A DNA stretch of 64,000 nucleotides, taken from contig NZ_CP060784.1 in the NCBI RefSeq assembly GCF_014489555.1, positions 2,294,001-2,358,000 of the forward strand, written 5' to 3'. This document shows, piece after piece, positions 29,960-39,424 of the stretch. The notes below the pieces were generated by a model. That model saw only the letters and a program-made list of their open reading frames with translations, was not told the DNA's origin and ran no database searches. The translations under genes and the position numbers were made by a program. This DNA is from Hymenobacter qilianensis (GTDB lineage Bacteria; Bacteroidota; Bacteroidia; Cytophagales; Hymenobacteraceae). The first letter of the stretch is position 1. Every line of letters starts with the position of its first letter.

Positions 29960-31699
29960 TCAAATAATCAGACGCACGCCGCCAAGCTCCGAGACGTGGT
30001 AAGGAAACTGGTCGCCGGGCGAGCCGATGAACATAAAGTTTTTAGGAATCTGCCACTCCTGCGAGAGCTTGTCAATCAGCTCCGGACCAAACTTGCCTTC
30101 CAAGGTTACAAAATCCACTTCAATCTGATCATAAGCCCGATCCAGCACATGAATATCGGTGAGCAAATCCTGCGGATACGTTTCGCCGGGCCTCAGCAGC
30201 GTCACGATTTTTAGCTTGGTGGTGAACTCATTTTCCACCACGTAAGCCATCACCTTGTTGAGGTTGGATACGTTGTCGCCCTTCGTGAAAAAGACGAATT
30301 CCTGCTGGTGCAGCTCCCGCAGCATCTGCCGCAGCTTGAGGCGCAGCAGGCGTGAAAAGCGCGGCGACTGTTCGGCAAACGAATTAGCGGCTGCCAATAT
30401 CAGATTCAGGATGCCAATGCGGTTCAGCATCACATAAATCAGCACCATGGCCGGCAGGAAATATTGTAGGAACACAATCAGGTAGTCGGGGTGAATCTTG
30501 ATGTTGCCGTACAAAGCCACCAGAATGCTGACGAGCGCCAGCGTGACGGTAAAAATACCCGCGTATACAGGCCGTGGCAGCTTGGGCCGCTTGCGCTTGA
30601 GCAGAAAGTTGCCCAGCGCGAAAAACGCCATCACCGACAAAAACGAAATGGTGTATACGCCCGACAGCGGCCCCAACTGTCCGTTGGTAATCAGCAGCAC
30701 CGATACGCACAGCAGAAAGAAGGTGATGAGAATGATATAGTTGCTCTTGGCCTTGTTTTCCTTCAGGAAGAATTGGGGCAGAATACGGTCCAGGGTCATG
30801 CGCTTCATCAGGCCGCTTACCCCCACAAAAGATGTGAGCACGGCACCACTGAGTACGGCCACCGCATCCACCGAAATCAGTGTACCCAGCCAGGTGCCGC
30901 CAGTAGTATTGCCCAGGTGCGATAGAAGTGTTTCGGTATGCTCACCCACCTCGCCCATCGGTAGCGCAGCTACGGCCAGAAAGGCAATAGCCGGGTTGAA
31001 GAAGCTCACTACGAGCCACATATTGCGCAGGGTTTTGCCAAATACGCCCCGAGCCTGCTCTTCCACAAAGTTGGCGGAGCTTTCAAAGCCCGAAATGCCC
31101 AGCATAGCCGCGCTAAAGCCAAAAAACAACGCATTCGTGATACTGCCGCCTTTCAGCGGTAAGCTAAAATTGGCGGTGAGTATATCAGTGCCATGAGTTG
31201 TTAAGTACCAAATGGCACTACCTACCAGCAAGGTGAGCGAGATAAGATGCACCAGAAAAATGGCCACCGCCACTTTCGCCGACTCCGAGATGCCCAGAAT
31301 GGTGAGCAACAGAAATAGCCCCAGCAGTCCCAGCGTAGCCCAAATAATAGGCAGGCTGTGCCACAGTGTATGTAAGTAGTGCATGGCTTCGCTGGCCGAA
31401 ATAACCGCCGTAGCCATATAGGATAGAATAGTAAGACAGGCCGCCAAGGCCGCGTTGCGCTTACTGGTCGTGTTCAGGAGCACGTTATAGGCGCCGCCAT
31501 TCAGCGGGAGGGCACCCACCACTTCGCCGTATATCTTCCGAAAAAGGAACAGCACGGCGCCCACCATGAGTAGCGCAATCCAGGCGTATTGCCCGGCGTA
31601 GGCAATGGCCAAAGCGGATACGTACAGGCACGAAGAGGAAATATCATTGCCGCAAATGGCAGTGGCTTCCAGTTCATTGAGCTTCTTCTCGTGACTCAT
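29960..31699 (-). CDS. APC-superfamily permease with C-terminal soluble domain
   Basis: Amino acid/polyamine/organocation-type transporter of 579 residues. About twelve helices are visible to residue 440, with the N-terminal unwound-helix region ATAICGNDISSSCLYVSALA and GGAYNVLLNTTSKRNA. A cytosolic tail of about 130 residues follows (FVFFTKGDNVSNLNKVMAYV ... NFMFIGSPGDQFPYHVSELG), which resembles universal-stress-like folds only loosely. Substrate unknown. Monocistronic on minus. Confidence 0.85.
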   Translation of the reverse strand: MSHEKKLNELEATAICGNDISSSCLYVSALAIAYAGQYAWIALLMVGAVLFLFRKIYGEVVGALPLNGGAYNVLLNTTSKRNAALAACLTILSYMATAVISASEAMHYLHTLWHSLPIIWATLGLLGLFLLLTILGISESAKVAVAIFLVHLISLTLLVGSAIWYLTTHGTDILTANFSLPLKGGSITNALFFGFSAAMLGISGFESSANFVEEQARGVFGKTLRNMWLVVSFFNPAIAFLAVAALPMGEVGEHTETLLSHLGNTTGGTWLGTLISVDAVAVLSGAVLTSFVGVSGLMKRMTLDRILPQFFLKENKAKSNYIILITFFLLCVSVLLITNGQLGPLSGVYTISFLSVMAFFALGNFLLKRKRPKLPRPVYAGIFTVTLALVSILVALYGNIKIHPDYLIVFLQYFLPAMVLIYVMLNRIGILNLILAAANSFAEQSPRFSRLLRLKLRQMLRELHQQEFVFFTKGDNVSNLNKVMAYVVENEFTTKLKIVTLLRPGETYPQDLLTDIHVLDRAYDQIEVDFVTLEGKFGPELIDKLSQEWQIPKNFMFIGSPGDQFPYHVSELGGVRLII

Positions 31700-31896
31700 A
31701 AAACAAGTAAAGGTAGGCTACTGAAACACCAAGGCTTGATTAAGCTACTTAACAAGGAATCACTGATGGAGGGCTTGTTGGCGTCGGTTGGGCTGAATGT
31801 AAAGATTGAAGCGGGAATCACTCTACGAGTAAAATGAATAAACGGACGGTGCGGTAAAAAAGCCCCCCACACGCCCATCTCAGAACTAGCGTGCGC

Positions 31897-32576
31897 CTAT
31901 TGCAGTAGTTTCTTGATGTCTTCCATTCTGCCGAAAAGCACAAGCGTATCACCGGCTTCAAAAACGGTATCGGGGGTTACTACGCCAATAGCCACTGGCT
32001 TGCGCTGGGGCGGCCAAATAAGTTGGTGTCATCCTTCAATCGAATGATAGTCAGTACATTAATATTGTATTTCTGGCGAAAGTTGGTCTCCTGTATCGTT
32101 TTGCCCACGTAATGCGTGGGCACTGTCGCCTGAATGATATTGTAATCTTCGGTAAGCTCTAGGGAGTCCAGAATGCCCTTCACGTCGAGACTTTTAGCGA
32201 GGCGCTCGGCCGATTCCATTTCGGGCCGGATAATCTTGTCAACTCCAATGGCCTCCAGTACTGTTTGGTGCAGGGGTGAAATAGCCCGGCCAATAAGCCG
32301 TTTCACTCGGAGCTGCTTGAAGTTGGCCACGGCCATCACCGACGCCCCAAAATCTTCTCCTATGCCTACCAGCACTACATCGGTATCGTTGATGGGCAGT
32401 GTAGAAAGGGCTTGCTGATCTTTAGCGTCGAGGCAAACGGTATGCGTAATGCGGTCTTTGTATTGATTAACCTTGGCAATATCGTTATCAACGGAAATAA
32501 CCTCGTGGCCCATTTCCGTAAGCCTAATTGATAGCGACGAGCCAAAGTAGCCCAATCCGACAATGATGAATTTCAT
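31897..32576 (-). CDS. TrkA/KtrA-type RCK regulator of K+ uptake (frame broken)
   Basis: Cytosolic gating subunit of a Trk/Ktr potassium transporter, 226 residues after repair. The RCK-N Rossmann part starts KFIIVGLGYFGSSLSIRLTE with the GxGxxG-type nucleotide motif and ISVDND (acidic, NAD/ATP ribose-binding). An RCK-C domain follows from about residue 135. The frame breaks in the G4 run 32007-32010; with one more base the end reads KPVAIGVVTPDTVFEAGDTL to a stop at 31897, completing RCK-C. It lies 21 nt after the membrane subunit gene. Confidence 0.9.
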
Positions 32577-32597
32577 GTGCGTTTGCTCAGCAGTATG

Positions 32598-34418
32598 TTA
32601 GGTAATAATAATGTTCTCGGAAGGGTAGCGGTAGTTCAGATTGTTGACCTTGCTCAATACACCAGCAATCAAAGTGAACGTACCTACGCGTCCTAAAAAC
32701 ATAGTAACAATGATGACTAGCTTGCTGCCAGTAGTCAGCTCAGGCGTCAGGTTTAGGCTCAGCCCAACGGTGCTATAGGCAGAGAAAGCTTCAAAAGCCA
32801 CTTTTAAGAGGGGTATGGTGGGATTGAAATACGCAATAAGGAGCGTAGCCAGACCAATAACCAAAAACGACAGCATCATGACGGCAAAAGCCTGCTGCAC
32901 AGATTTGCTCGGCACCTGACGACCAAACAGCTCCAACCGCTCCTTGCCACGTGCAATACTGGAAATGTTCAGGAAGGCTAGCGCGAAGGTAGTGGTCTTG
33001 ATGCCGCCGCCCGTTGAACCCGGCGAGGCCCCCACCCACATGAGCAGCAGATAAATCAGCACCAGTGGCACGCTCAGCTGAGACATATCAACGGTATTGA
33101 AACCAGCGGTGCGGGGCGTAACACCCCCAAACAAGGCTGCTACGAATTTGCCAAAACCGCTGTGTTCGCTCAGGGTATTGTTGTACTCTATAACATAGAA
33201 CAGAAAAGTGCCCCCCACAAGCAAGATGGCTGAAGTGAGCAGTACTAGCTTAGTATTCACGTTGATGATGCGCGGGATATACACGTAGCGCTCCCGATGA
33301 TATACTTGCTGCCAGCGGTTTCTGATTCTTTTCTGGAGATAACTGTAGAGGTTAAAAATGATAGGAAAGCCGAGCCCGCCGATAACAATCAGCGCAATTA
33401 CTACTAATTGCAGGCTATAGTTGAAGCGGAAATTGATGTCATATAAACCGGCTGACAGGGTCGAGAACCCGGCGTTGCAGAAGGCGGAGATGGAATGAAA
33501 GATGGCAAAGCCGATGCGGTCGTGTAGCTGCGGTATTTCTGCTGGCCCGATGGATGCATAAATGAAGCACGCACCCAGAAATTCCACCAGAAATGTAATC
33601 CAGACAATGTTGCCGATGGTGCGCATTGTGTTGCCAATGCTATCCTCATTGATAAGACCCTGCATAAAAAGCTGGTTCTGAAATGACGATGAGCTTTGGA
33701 AAAATAAAGTCAGAAAGCTGGTGAAAGTCATGATACCCAGCCCCCCGAGCTGAATCAGGACGATGATAACTACTTTGCCAAAGGTGGTAAAGTAAGTGGC
33801 CGTATCAACGGTAATCAGACCCGTGACGCACACGGCGCTGGCAGCAGTAAAAAGGGCATCGAGCGAGCTAATGCCATTTACAGTGGCTCGGGGCAGCAAC
33901 AATAAACCAGTGCCCAGCAAAATCAACAGAATAAAGCTGGCTATAAACAAGAGGGCTGGGTTGTAGCGCAGCTGATAAAAAGTAAGAGAGCGGCGGGAGA
34001 GTTCGATCAGGAACACATACAACAGCACAATCAAAATCAGAAAATCCTCTTCTAGATATCGACCCAGCCGGGTGCCTGTCAGCACAAAGTGCTCGGGAAA
34101 GAAGGTCAAAAATGCCCCATACGCCGCAAGCGAAATTAAAATACACTCCACTATCACCCATCCCCTTGGTACGCCCGACCGGTTGAGTAGAATCAGGCGC
34201 AGACTTAGAACCAGTACAAGGCCGAGCGTATACACGCCATAGAAAGTGTTGAGCGTAGCATCGGCGGCGGCTGTATGAGCAAATCCTAGGTCATACAGAA
34301 ATATGAGCAACCCACCCAGGCTCAGGTAAAATAGCACCGAATCAGCCTTGCCAATCAGCTTTGAGCGGTGCTTTTCTAGCTGGCCATCAAGGCGTTTGCT
34401 TATTTTAACACGGTACAT
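32598..34418 (-). CDS. TrkH/KtrB-family potassium uptake membrane subunit
   Basis: Ion-conducting subunit of 606 residues. An N-terminal extension with about five extra helices (residues 25-165) precedes the four-fold M1-P-M2 core. Selectivity-filter-like loops are ASAVCVTGLITVDT, SISAFCNAGFST, GGVTPRTAGFNTVDM and FSAYSTVGLSLNLTP, each with the conserved Gly. WVGASPGSTGGGIKT is the intramembrane gating loop of KtrB. Transcribed first, followed by the RCK subunit. Couples K+ import probably to Na+ or H+. Confidence 0.92.
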   Translation of the reverse strand: MYRVKISKRLDGQLEKHRSKLIGKADSVLFYLSLGGLLIFLYDLGFAHTAAADATLNTFYGVYTLGLVLVLSLRLILLNRSGVPRGWVIVECILISLAAYGAFLTFFPEHFVLTGTRLGRYLEEDFLILIVLLYVFLIELSRRSLTFYQLRYNPALLFIASFILLILLGTGLLLLPRATVNGISSLDALFTAASAVCVTGLITVDTATYFTTFGKVVIIVLIQLGGLGIMTFTSFLTLFFQSSSSFQNQLFMQGLINEDSIGNTMRTIGNIVWITFLVEFLGACFIYASIGPAEIPQLHDRIGFAIFHSISAFCNAGFSTLSAGLYDINFRFNYSLQLVVIALIVIGGLGFPIIFNLYSYLQKRIRNRWQQVYHRERYVYIPRIINVNTKLVLLTSAILLVGGTFLFYVIEYNNTLSEHSGFGKFVAALFGGVTPRTAGFNTVDMSQLSVPLVLIYLLLMWVGASPGSTGGGIKTTTFALAFLNISSIARGKERLELFGRQVPSKSVQQAFAVMMLSFLVIGLATLLIAYFNPTIPLLKVAFEAFSAYSTVGLSLNLTPELTTGSKLVIIVTMFLGRVGTFTLIAGVLSKVNNLNYRYPSENIIIT

Positions 34419-34656
34419 CTTAGTTCAACTAAAGGCTTAAGCAAACTGCCGCCCTGCAAAGAGGCTAGTGTAGGTTATAGAGCGGTAAGCCCAGCTGCTC
34501 GGGCTTACAAGCTACTTCGCAATGGATATGCGCTACGTAGTTTGGTGACGGAAAGATGAGGAATGAATTCTAGATTAGCCTGAACTCGTTCAGCTATGGG
34601 CTGTTTGGAAAGTAGATGGTGTTCTGAATGGGAAGGCCGGCCCGTCTCGAAATTTT

Positions 34657-34664
34657 TATCTTTG
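34657..34664 (+). promoter_or_regulatory. -7 promoter element of acyl-CoA dehydrogenase gene
   Basis: TATCTTTG matches TAnnTTTG exactly, 28 nt before the ATG at 34693. No convincing -33 TTG. The surrounding 274-nt gap (34419-34692) shows nothing else. Confidence 0.5.
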
Positions 34665-34692
34665 AGCTTCCCACCCCATTTATACTTCTGTT

Positions 34693-35927
34693 ATGTCATC
34701 TCAAGCCGACGTTCTCTCGCCCCAGTCCAAAGCACATACCGCCCAGAAAGGCAGCACCAACGCCGCTGGCTTCACCGATTATTTCGACCTCGACGGCCTA
34801 CTCACTGAGGAGCACAAGCTTATTCGTCAGAGCATTCGCGACTTCGTGAAGCGTGAGATTTCGCCCAGCATCGAGAAGTGGGCACAGCAGGCGCATTTTC
34901 CATCCGAAATCGTGCGCAAGTTTGGCGAAGTAGGTGCTTTTGGCCCCACTATTCCGGCCGAGTACGGTGGCGGCGGCCTCGACTACATCAGCTATGGCCT
35001 GATTATGCAGGAAATTGAGCGCGGCGACTCCGGCATGCGCTCTACGGCCTCGGTGCAGGGCTCCTTGGTCATGTTCCCCATTTATCAGTACGGCTCGGAA
35101 GAGCAGCGCCGCAAGTTTCTGCCCAAGCTGGCCTCGGGCGAATGGCTGGGCTGCTTCGGCCTTACGGAGCCCGACCACGGCTCTAACCCCGGCGGCATGG
35201 TCACGAAGCTGGAGGACAAAGGCGACTACTATGTGTTGAATGGCGCCAAGCTCTGGATTTCGAACTCGCCTGAGTGCCAGGTAGCCGTAGTGTGGGCTAA
35301 AAACGAAGAAGGCCGCATCAAGGGCGTTATCGTAGAGCGCGGCATGGAAGGCTTCACCACCCCCGAAATTCACAACAAATGGAGCCTGCGTGCCAGCACC
35401 ACCGGCGAGCTGGTGTTCGACAACGTGCGCATTCCTAAGGAAAACATTCTGCCCAACGTGGAAGGCCTAAAAGGCCCCCTGAGCTGCCTCGATTCAGCTC
35501 GCTTCGGTATTGCCTGGGGGCAATTGGCGCCGCCATCGACTGCTACGAATCGGCCCTGAAATACTCCCTGGAGCGCGAGCAGTTCGGTAAGCCGATTGCC
35601 GCTTTCCAGTTGCAGCAGCGCAAGCTGGCCGAAATGATTACCGAAATCACCAAAGCGCAGCTGATGGCTTGGCGCTTAGGTGTTTTGAAAAATGAAGGCA
35701 AAGCCACCAGCGCCCAAATCAGCATGGCCAAGCGCAACTCCGTGGATATGGCTCTGCACATTGCCCGCGAAGCCCGCCAGATTCACGGCGGCATGGGCAT
35801 CACCGGCGAATACCCCATTATGCGCCACATGATGAACCTGGAATCGGTGATTACCTATGAGGGTACGCACGATATTCACCTGCTCATCACGGGCGCGGAT
35901 ATCACAGGTATTCAGGCGTTTAAATAA
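34693..35927 (+). CDS. Acyl-CoA dehydrogenase, glutaryl-CoA dehydrogenase-like (frame broken)
   Basis: FAD enzyme of 411 residues after repair. It follows glutaryl-CoA dehydrogenases closely: GLIMQEIERGDSGMRSTASV, GCFGLTEPDHGSNPGGM, LNGAKLWISNSP, CLDSARFGIAWG, REQFGKPIAAFQLQQRKLAEM, and the catalytic Glu in VITYEGTHDIHLL. The frame breaks in the G5 run 35516-35520; one more G gives AWGAIGAAIDCYESALKY. No electron-transfer flavoprotein or lysine-degradation genes are adjacent, so the physiological substrate is inferred from family only. Confidence 0.9.
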
Positions 35928-35948
35928 TATCTAATTGTTTAAAAGAAG

Positions 35949-35979
35949 GGCCAGCTTATGTATATAAGCTGGCCTTTTT
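35949..35979 (+). terminator. Rho-independent terminator
   Basis: GGCCAGCTTA, six-base loop, TAAGCTGGCC then TTTTT, after the acyl-CoA dehydrogenase gene. Different in sequence from the GCCCCCAG family. Confidence 0.85.
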
Positions 35980-36079
35980 GCTTGGAGCGTTTTGCTAATA
36001 TGGCTTGCCATTATTACTACGTTCTTCCGTAAACCTATATTCGCTCATCTTTTACTCCTTATTTTCCGTGTGTACCGCC

Positions 36080-36415
36080 ATGGCCGCTGACTCCGCTTTG
36101 CCTTTAGTAATCCTCGAATGCCTGATTGCTGGCACCTCACATCGCGAGGGTCTGAAAGCCTACGAGCCGAACCTGCAACTGGGCCAAGAGCTAACGGTCA
36201 CGCGTGAAGCCGACAGCGCCTATGATGACTGGGCCGTGCGTGTATATACCGCTGGCCCTGAGCCGATGTGGCTGGGCTACCTGCCGGAAGGGCGCAACGA
36301 AACCGTGGCGCGCCTGCTTGATGCTGGGTTTGAGTTAGGGGGCCGCCTTACGCACAAAGCCTGGGAAGACGACTGGCTATACCTGGAAATGGAAGTACTG
36401 CTTTTGAAAAAGTAA
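36080..36415 (+). CDS. HIRAN-domain protein
   Basis: Small protein of 111 residues from ATG 36080. It fits a stand-alone HIRAN domain: ECLIAGTSHREGLKAYEPNL, LGQELTVTREADSAYDDWAV, and the conserved WLGYLPEGRNETVARLLDAG. HIRAN domains bind DNA ends or stalled forks in eukaryotic helicases; bacterial single-domain forms have no established role. The frame is open upstream to a TTG at 36005, giving a possible signal-like leader (SLIFYSLFSVCTAMA); since HIRAN is expected in the cytosol I prefer the shorter form, with some doubt. Confidence 0.75.
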   Translation: MAADSALPLVILECLIAGTSHREGLKAYEPNLQLGQELTVTREADSAYDDWAVRVYTAGPEPMWLGYLPEGRNETVARLLDAGFELGGRLTHKAWEDDWLYLEMEVLLLKK

Positions 36416-36427
36416 GTAGCTATAAAC

Positions 36428-36461
36428 AAAAAAGCCCCCAGCGCGTGCTGGGGGCTTTTTT
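36428..36461. terminator. Rho-independent terminator (shared family)
   Basis: AAAAAAGCCCCCAGC, GCGT loop, GCTGGGGGCTTTTTT between convergent genes, usable in both directions. Confidence 0.87.
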
Positions 36462-36471
36462 GTAGCCGTTG

Positions 36472-36933
36472 TTAGCGCAGTTCCTCAAAGGCATACTGGG
36501 CGTTGCTCCAAAACTCATCCAGGGCTATCAAACGAGGCTTGAAAAAGGAAATCAGCTGGGGCCAGTCGTCGCGACTGAACAGGTTGACGGGCTGCAGCTC
36601 CCGATAAATACGGCTTATGGACTGGCCGTTAGTGTCCTGCGCTGCAAGCTCCCAGGTCCAAGCTTCGCCCAGCGTTTCCTCCAGCATCGGTTTCAGTTGC
36701 TCAAACTGCTCGAAAAACAGCTGGCGGATTTCCGCGTCGGCGTGCGTAAGCTCTATGCCAATGCTGGCGCGGCGGTTGTCGGCGTGCAGGCGGAAATACA
36801 GGTTTTTGTAGCCGGATTTGTAGTTGATCCAGTTGGTCGGCGTGCCTTCGGCCGAGGGTACAGGGGCCATATATTGACCAAATGTGGTCCAGAAGGCTTG
36901 GCGTAATTGCGTAACTTCAGCTTTGCTATACAT
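36472..36933 (-). CDS. DUF4268-family protein
   Basis: Cytosolic protein of 153 residues matching DUF4268: it starts MYSKAEVTQLRQAFWTTFGQ, then WINYKSGYKNLYFRLHADNR, IGIELTHADAEIRQLFFEQF and the C-terminal WPQLISFFKPRLIALDEFW. Related domains occur at the C-terminus of some nuclease-like proteins; the stand-alone form has no known function. It has its own terminator downstream and faces the antiporter gene divergently. Confidence 0.82.
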   Translation of the reverse strand: MYSKAEVTQLRQAFWTTFGQYMAPVPSAEGTPTNWINYKSGYKNLYFRLHADNRRASIGIELTHADAEIRQLFFEQFEQLKPMLEETLGEAWTWELAAQDTNGQSISRIYRELQPVNLFSRDDWPQLISFFKPRLIALDEFWSNAQYAFEELR

Positions 36934-37133
36934 TGTTTACTTGTCACTGTGTGCGGGCTTATTCGCACGTGGTACGCAACAGGATTCGGCGCGGCCGCGC
37001 CCGCTGGTAGCAATTGAAAGGACAAAGTGCACCTTTGTTCTACATGAAGCTGGGCAGTAGGCAAGGCGCCAGGGCAAAATTTGGGGAACTTTACCGTAAA
37101 ATTGCCCCCAGCTTCGTCATTTACCGCAAATCT

Positions 37134-39125
37134 ATGCACGTTCCCATCTTCTCGGATGTAATCATCATTTTGCTGCTCTCGGTGGGCGTAATTTTGCTGG
37201 TGAGCAAGCTGCGGCTGCCTTCTATTGTGGGTTTTCTGGTTACGGGCATCGTGGCAGGGCCGTCGGCGCTGGGGCTGGTGAAGGCCCAGGGCGACGTGGA
37301 CATGCTGGCCGAGCTGGGCGTGATTCTGCTCATGTTCACCATCGGCCTGGAGTTCTCGCTCTCCAGCCTCTCGCGGCTCAAGCGGGCCGTATTTCTGGGA
37401 GGCAGCTTGCAGGTCGGCCTTACCATTGGCGCTACTTACCTGCTGGCAGTGGCATTTGGGTATTCGACGCCCGAAGCCGTATTTCTAGGCTTTCTGCTGG
37501 CTTTGAGCAGCACCGCCATCGTGCTCAAACTTCTGCAAGACTGGCTCGAGATGGAGTCGCTGCACGGGCAGGTAATACTGGCCATCCTCATCTTTCAGGA
37601 CTTGATTGTGGTGCCCATGATGCTGCTCACGCCCATGCTGGCGGGCAAGGGTGCCGGCAATCCTTGGGCCGATCTGGGCTTGCTGGCATTCAAAATCAGT
37701 GGGGTGCTGGCGCTAGTGTGGTTTGGGGCACGCTACCTTATGCCGCGCCTGCTGTTCGTGGTGGCCCAAACGCGCAGCCGCGAGCTGTTCCTGCTCACCA
37801 CCATCGGCACCTGCCTGGGCGTGGCGTGGCTGACGTCTACGGTAGGGCTTTCGCTGGCGCTGGGGGCCTTTTTGGCGGGTCTGATCATCTCCGAATCGGA
37901 GTATAGCTACGAGGCCGTCAGCAATATTCTGCCCTTCCGCGAAATTTTCGCCAGCTTCTTTTTCGTGTCTATCGGCATGCTGCTCGACGTTCGGTTTTTC
38001 TTGGAAAATCCGCTTACCATCGTGCTCATTACCCTGGCCGTTATGGCCGTCAAGCTCCTGCTCACGGTAGGCGCGGCCCTGGCCCTGCGGCTGCCCATGC
38101 GCTCCGTGCTGCTGATCGGGTTAGCCTTGTGCCAGGTAGGCGAGTTTGCCTTTATCCTGTCCAAAGTGGGGCTGGAGGCGGGCCTGATGCAGCAGCGCGA
38201 GTACCAGTATTTCCTGGCCGTTTCTATTCTGACCATGAGTCTGACGCCGCTGGTGATGCTAGGCGCCGAGCCTTTTGCCACGTTTCTGCTGCGCCTGCGG
38301 ATTTTCCAGTCGCTCGACCAAGGACTGCGCATGCAAACCGACCAATTGCCCCCCGACCAGGAGCAGAAGCTCAGCGACCATCTGGTGGTGATGGGCTACG
38401 GCTTCAACGGTCGCAACCTGGTGAAAGCCGCCAAATATGCCAAGGTGCCCTACGTAATTATCGAGACGAACCCCATCACGGTGCGCCAAGAGCGGGAAAA
38501 AGGTGAGCCTATTCTGTACGGCGACGCCTCGCAGGAACACGTGCTGGAGCAGGCCCACGTAGAGCATGCACGCGTGATGGTAGTCGCTATATCGGACCCG
38601 GCCAGCAGCCGCCGCATCGTGGTAGCCCTGCGCAAGATGAACCCCAACTCTTGCATTTTTGTGCGCACCCGTTACATCCACGAGATGGAGGAGCTGTATC
38701 GCCTCGGTGCCACCGAAGTGATACCGGAGGAGCTGGAAGCGTCCATCGAAATTTTCTCGCGGGTGCTGGCCAAGTACCTGGTGCCTATGCCTGAAATCGA
38801 CAAGCTGATTGGCGAGCTGCGCGCCGGGCGCTACGACATGCTGCGCCGCCGCTCCCTCACCGACGGCGAATGGTCGTCGATGCACATTTCCCTGGCTGAT
38901 GCCGAAATGTCGACTTTCCGCGTTTCCTCCGAAGGAGAGCTGGTAGGCAAAACCTTGTCGGAAACTGAAGTGCGGCAGCGGTTTGGGATTAGCTTGCTCG
39001 CCATTCGTCGTGGGGGGCAAATGCTGTATGAGATGACCGGTGATACGGTGATCAAGCCCGATGATACACTCTATATCTTCGGCCCGCCGGAGCGCGTGCA
39101 GGAGTTTGCCCGCAGTGCCGATTAG
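37134..39125 (+). CDS. KefB-type monovalent cation:proton antiporter with TrkA domains
   Basis: CPA2-family membrane antiporter of 663 residues. Start set at ATG 37134 (MHVPIFSDVIIILLLSVGV), where the first helix begins; upstream codons are unconserved. About twelve helices run to residue 390, including VGFLVTGIVAGPSALG, ELGVILLMFTIGLEFSLSSL and ILIFQDLIVVPMML. A Rossmann RCK-N domain follows (LVVMGYGFNGRNLVKAAK, VIIETNP), then an RCK-C domain to the end. It exports K+ or Na+ against H+; ligand gating by NAD(H) or a nucleotide is likely from the RCK domain. Confidence 0.92.
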   Translation: MHVPIFSDVIIILLLSVGVILLVSKLRLPSIVGFLVTGIVAGPSALGLVKAQGDVDMLAELGVILLMFTIGLEFSLSSLSRLKRAVFLGGSLQVGLTIGATYLLAVAFGYSTPEAVFLGFLLALSSTAIVLKLLQDWLEMESLHGQVILAILIFQDLIVVPMMLLTPMLAGKGAGNPWADLGLLAFKISGVLALVWFGARYLMPRLLFVVAQTRSRELFLLTTIGTCLGVAWLTSTVGLSLALGAFLAGLIISESEYSYEAVSNILPFREIFASFFFVSIGMLLDVRFFLENPLTIVLITLAVMAVKLLLTVGAALALRLPMRSVLLIGLALCQVGEFAFILSKVGLEAGLMQQREYQYFLAVSILTMSLTPLVMLGAEPFATFLLRLRIFQSLDQGLRMQTDQLPPDQEQKLSDHLVVMGYGFNGRNLVKAAKYAKVPYVIIETNPITVRQEREKGEPILYGDASQEHVLEQAHVEHARVMVVAISDPASSRRIVVALRKMNPNSCIFVRTRYIHEMEELYRLGATEVIPEELEASIEIFSRVLAKYLVPMPEIDKLIGELRAGRYDMLRRRSLTDGEWSSMHISLADAEMSTFRVSSEGELVGKTLSETEVRQRFGISLLAIRRGGQMLYEMTGDTVIKPDDTLYIFGPPERVQEFARSAD

Positions 39126-39186
39126 AACGGTGATAACTAAAAAGGCGATTATGCAGCCATCATGTGCCTTTGTCACAATCGAAACA

Positions 39187-39290
39187 GAACGTCATGCAGA
39201 GGCGGAGCCGAAGCATCTCGCATGTTTAGTGAGACTACTAACCTCACATCAGCACGCGAGATGCTTCGGCTCCGCCTCTGCATGACGTTC
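39187..39290. repeat. Long perfect inverted repeat, TCATGC...GAAGCATCTCGC type
   Basis: Perfect 35-bp arms (39187-39221 and 39256-39290) around a 34-nt spacer. The arm contains TCATGCAGAGGCGGAGCCG followed by AAGCATCTCGC. It shares the TCATGC and GAAGCATCTCGC parts with the repeat at 28842-28892 while the middle differs. It lies in the 299-nt gap between the antiporter and ruvB, which otherwise shows no gene. Confidence 0.9.
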
Positions 39291-39424
39291 TTCGATATAG
39301 AGGTCAATCTTATTTGCTAAAGTATTTAGTCAACATACGGTATACTAAATATTTTTACTAAAACGGGAAGCATTTTGCCCCCCAAAGCGTTATCTTCACT
39401 CAACGCCAAACTTAGTATTACGCC

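Noticed and set aside
36005-36079. Signal peptide on the HIRAN protein from the TTG at 36005
   Set aside because: The leader is weakly signal-like, but HIRAN domains act on DNA, so export is implausible; the ATG at 36080 is preferred.
37907-39176. Long minus-strand open frames opposite the antiporter gene
   Set aside because: Shadows of the KefB-type coding sequence; no protein family features.
39187-39290. CRISPR array
   Set aside because: Only one inverted pair, no direct repeats with regular spacers and no cas genes anywhere in the window.
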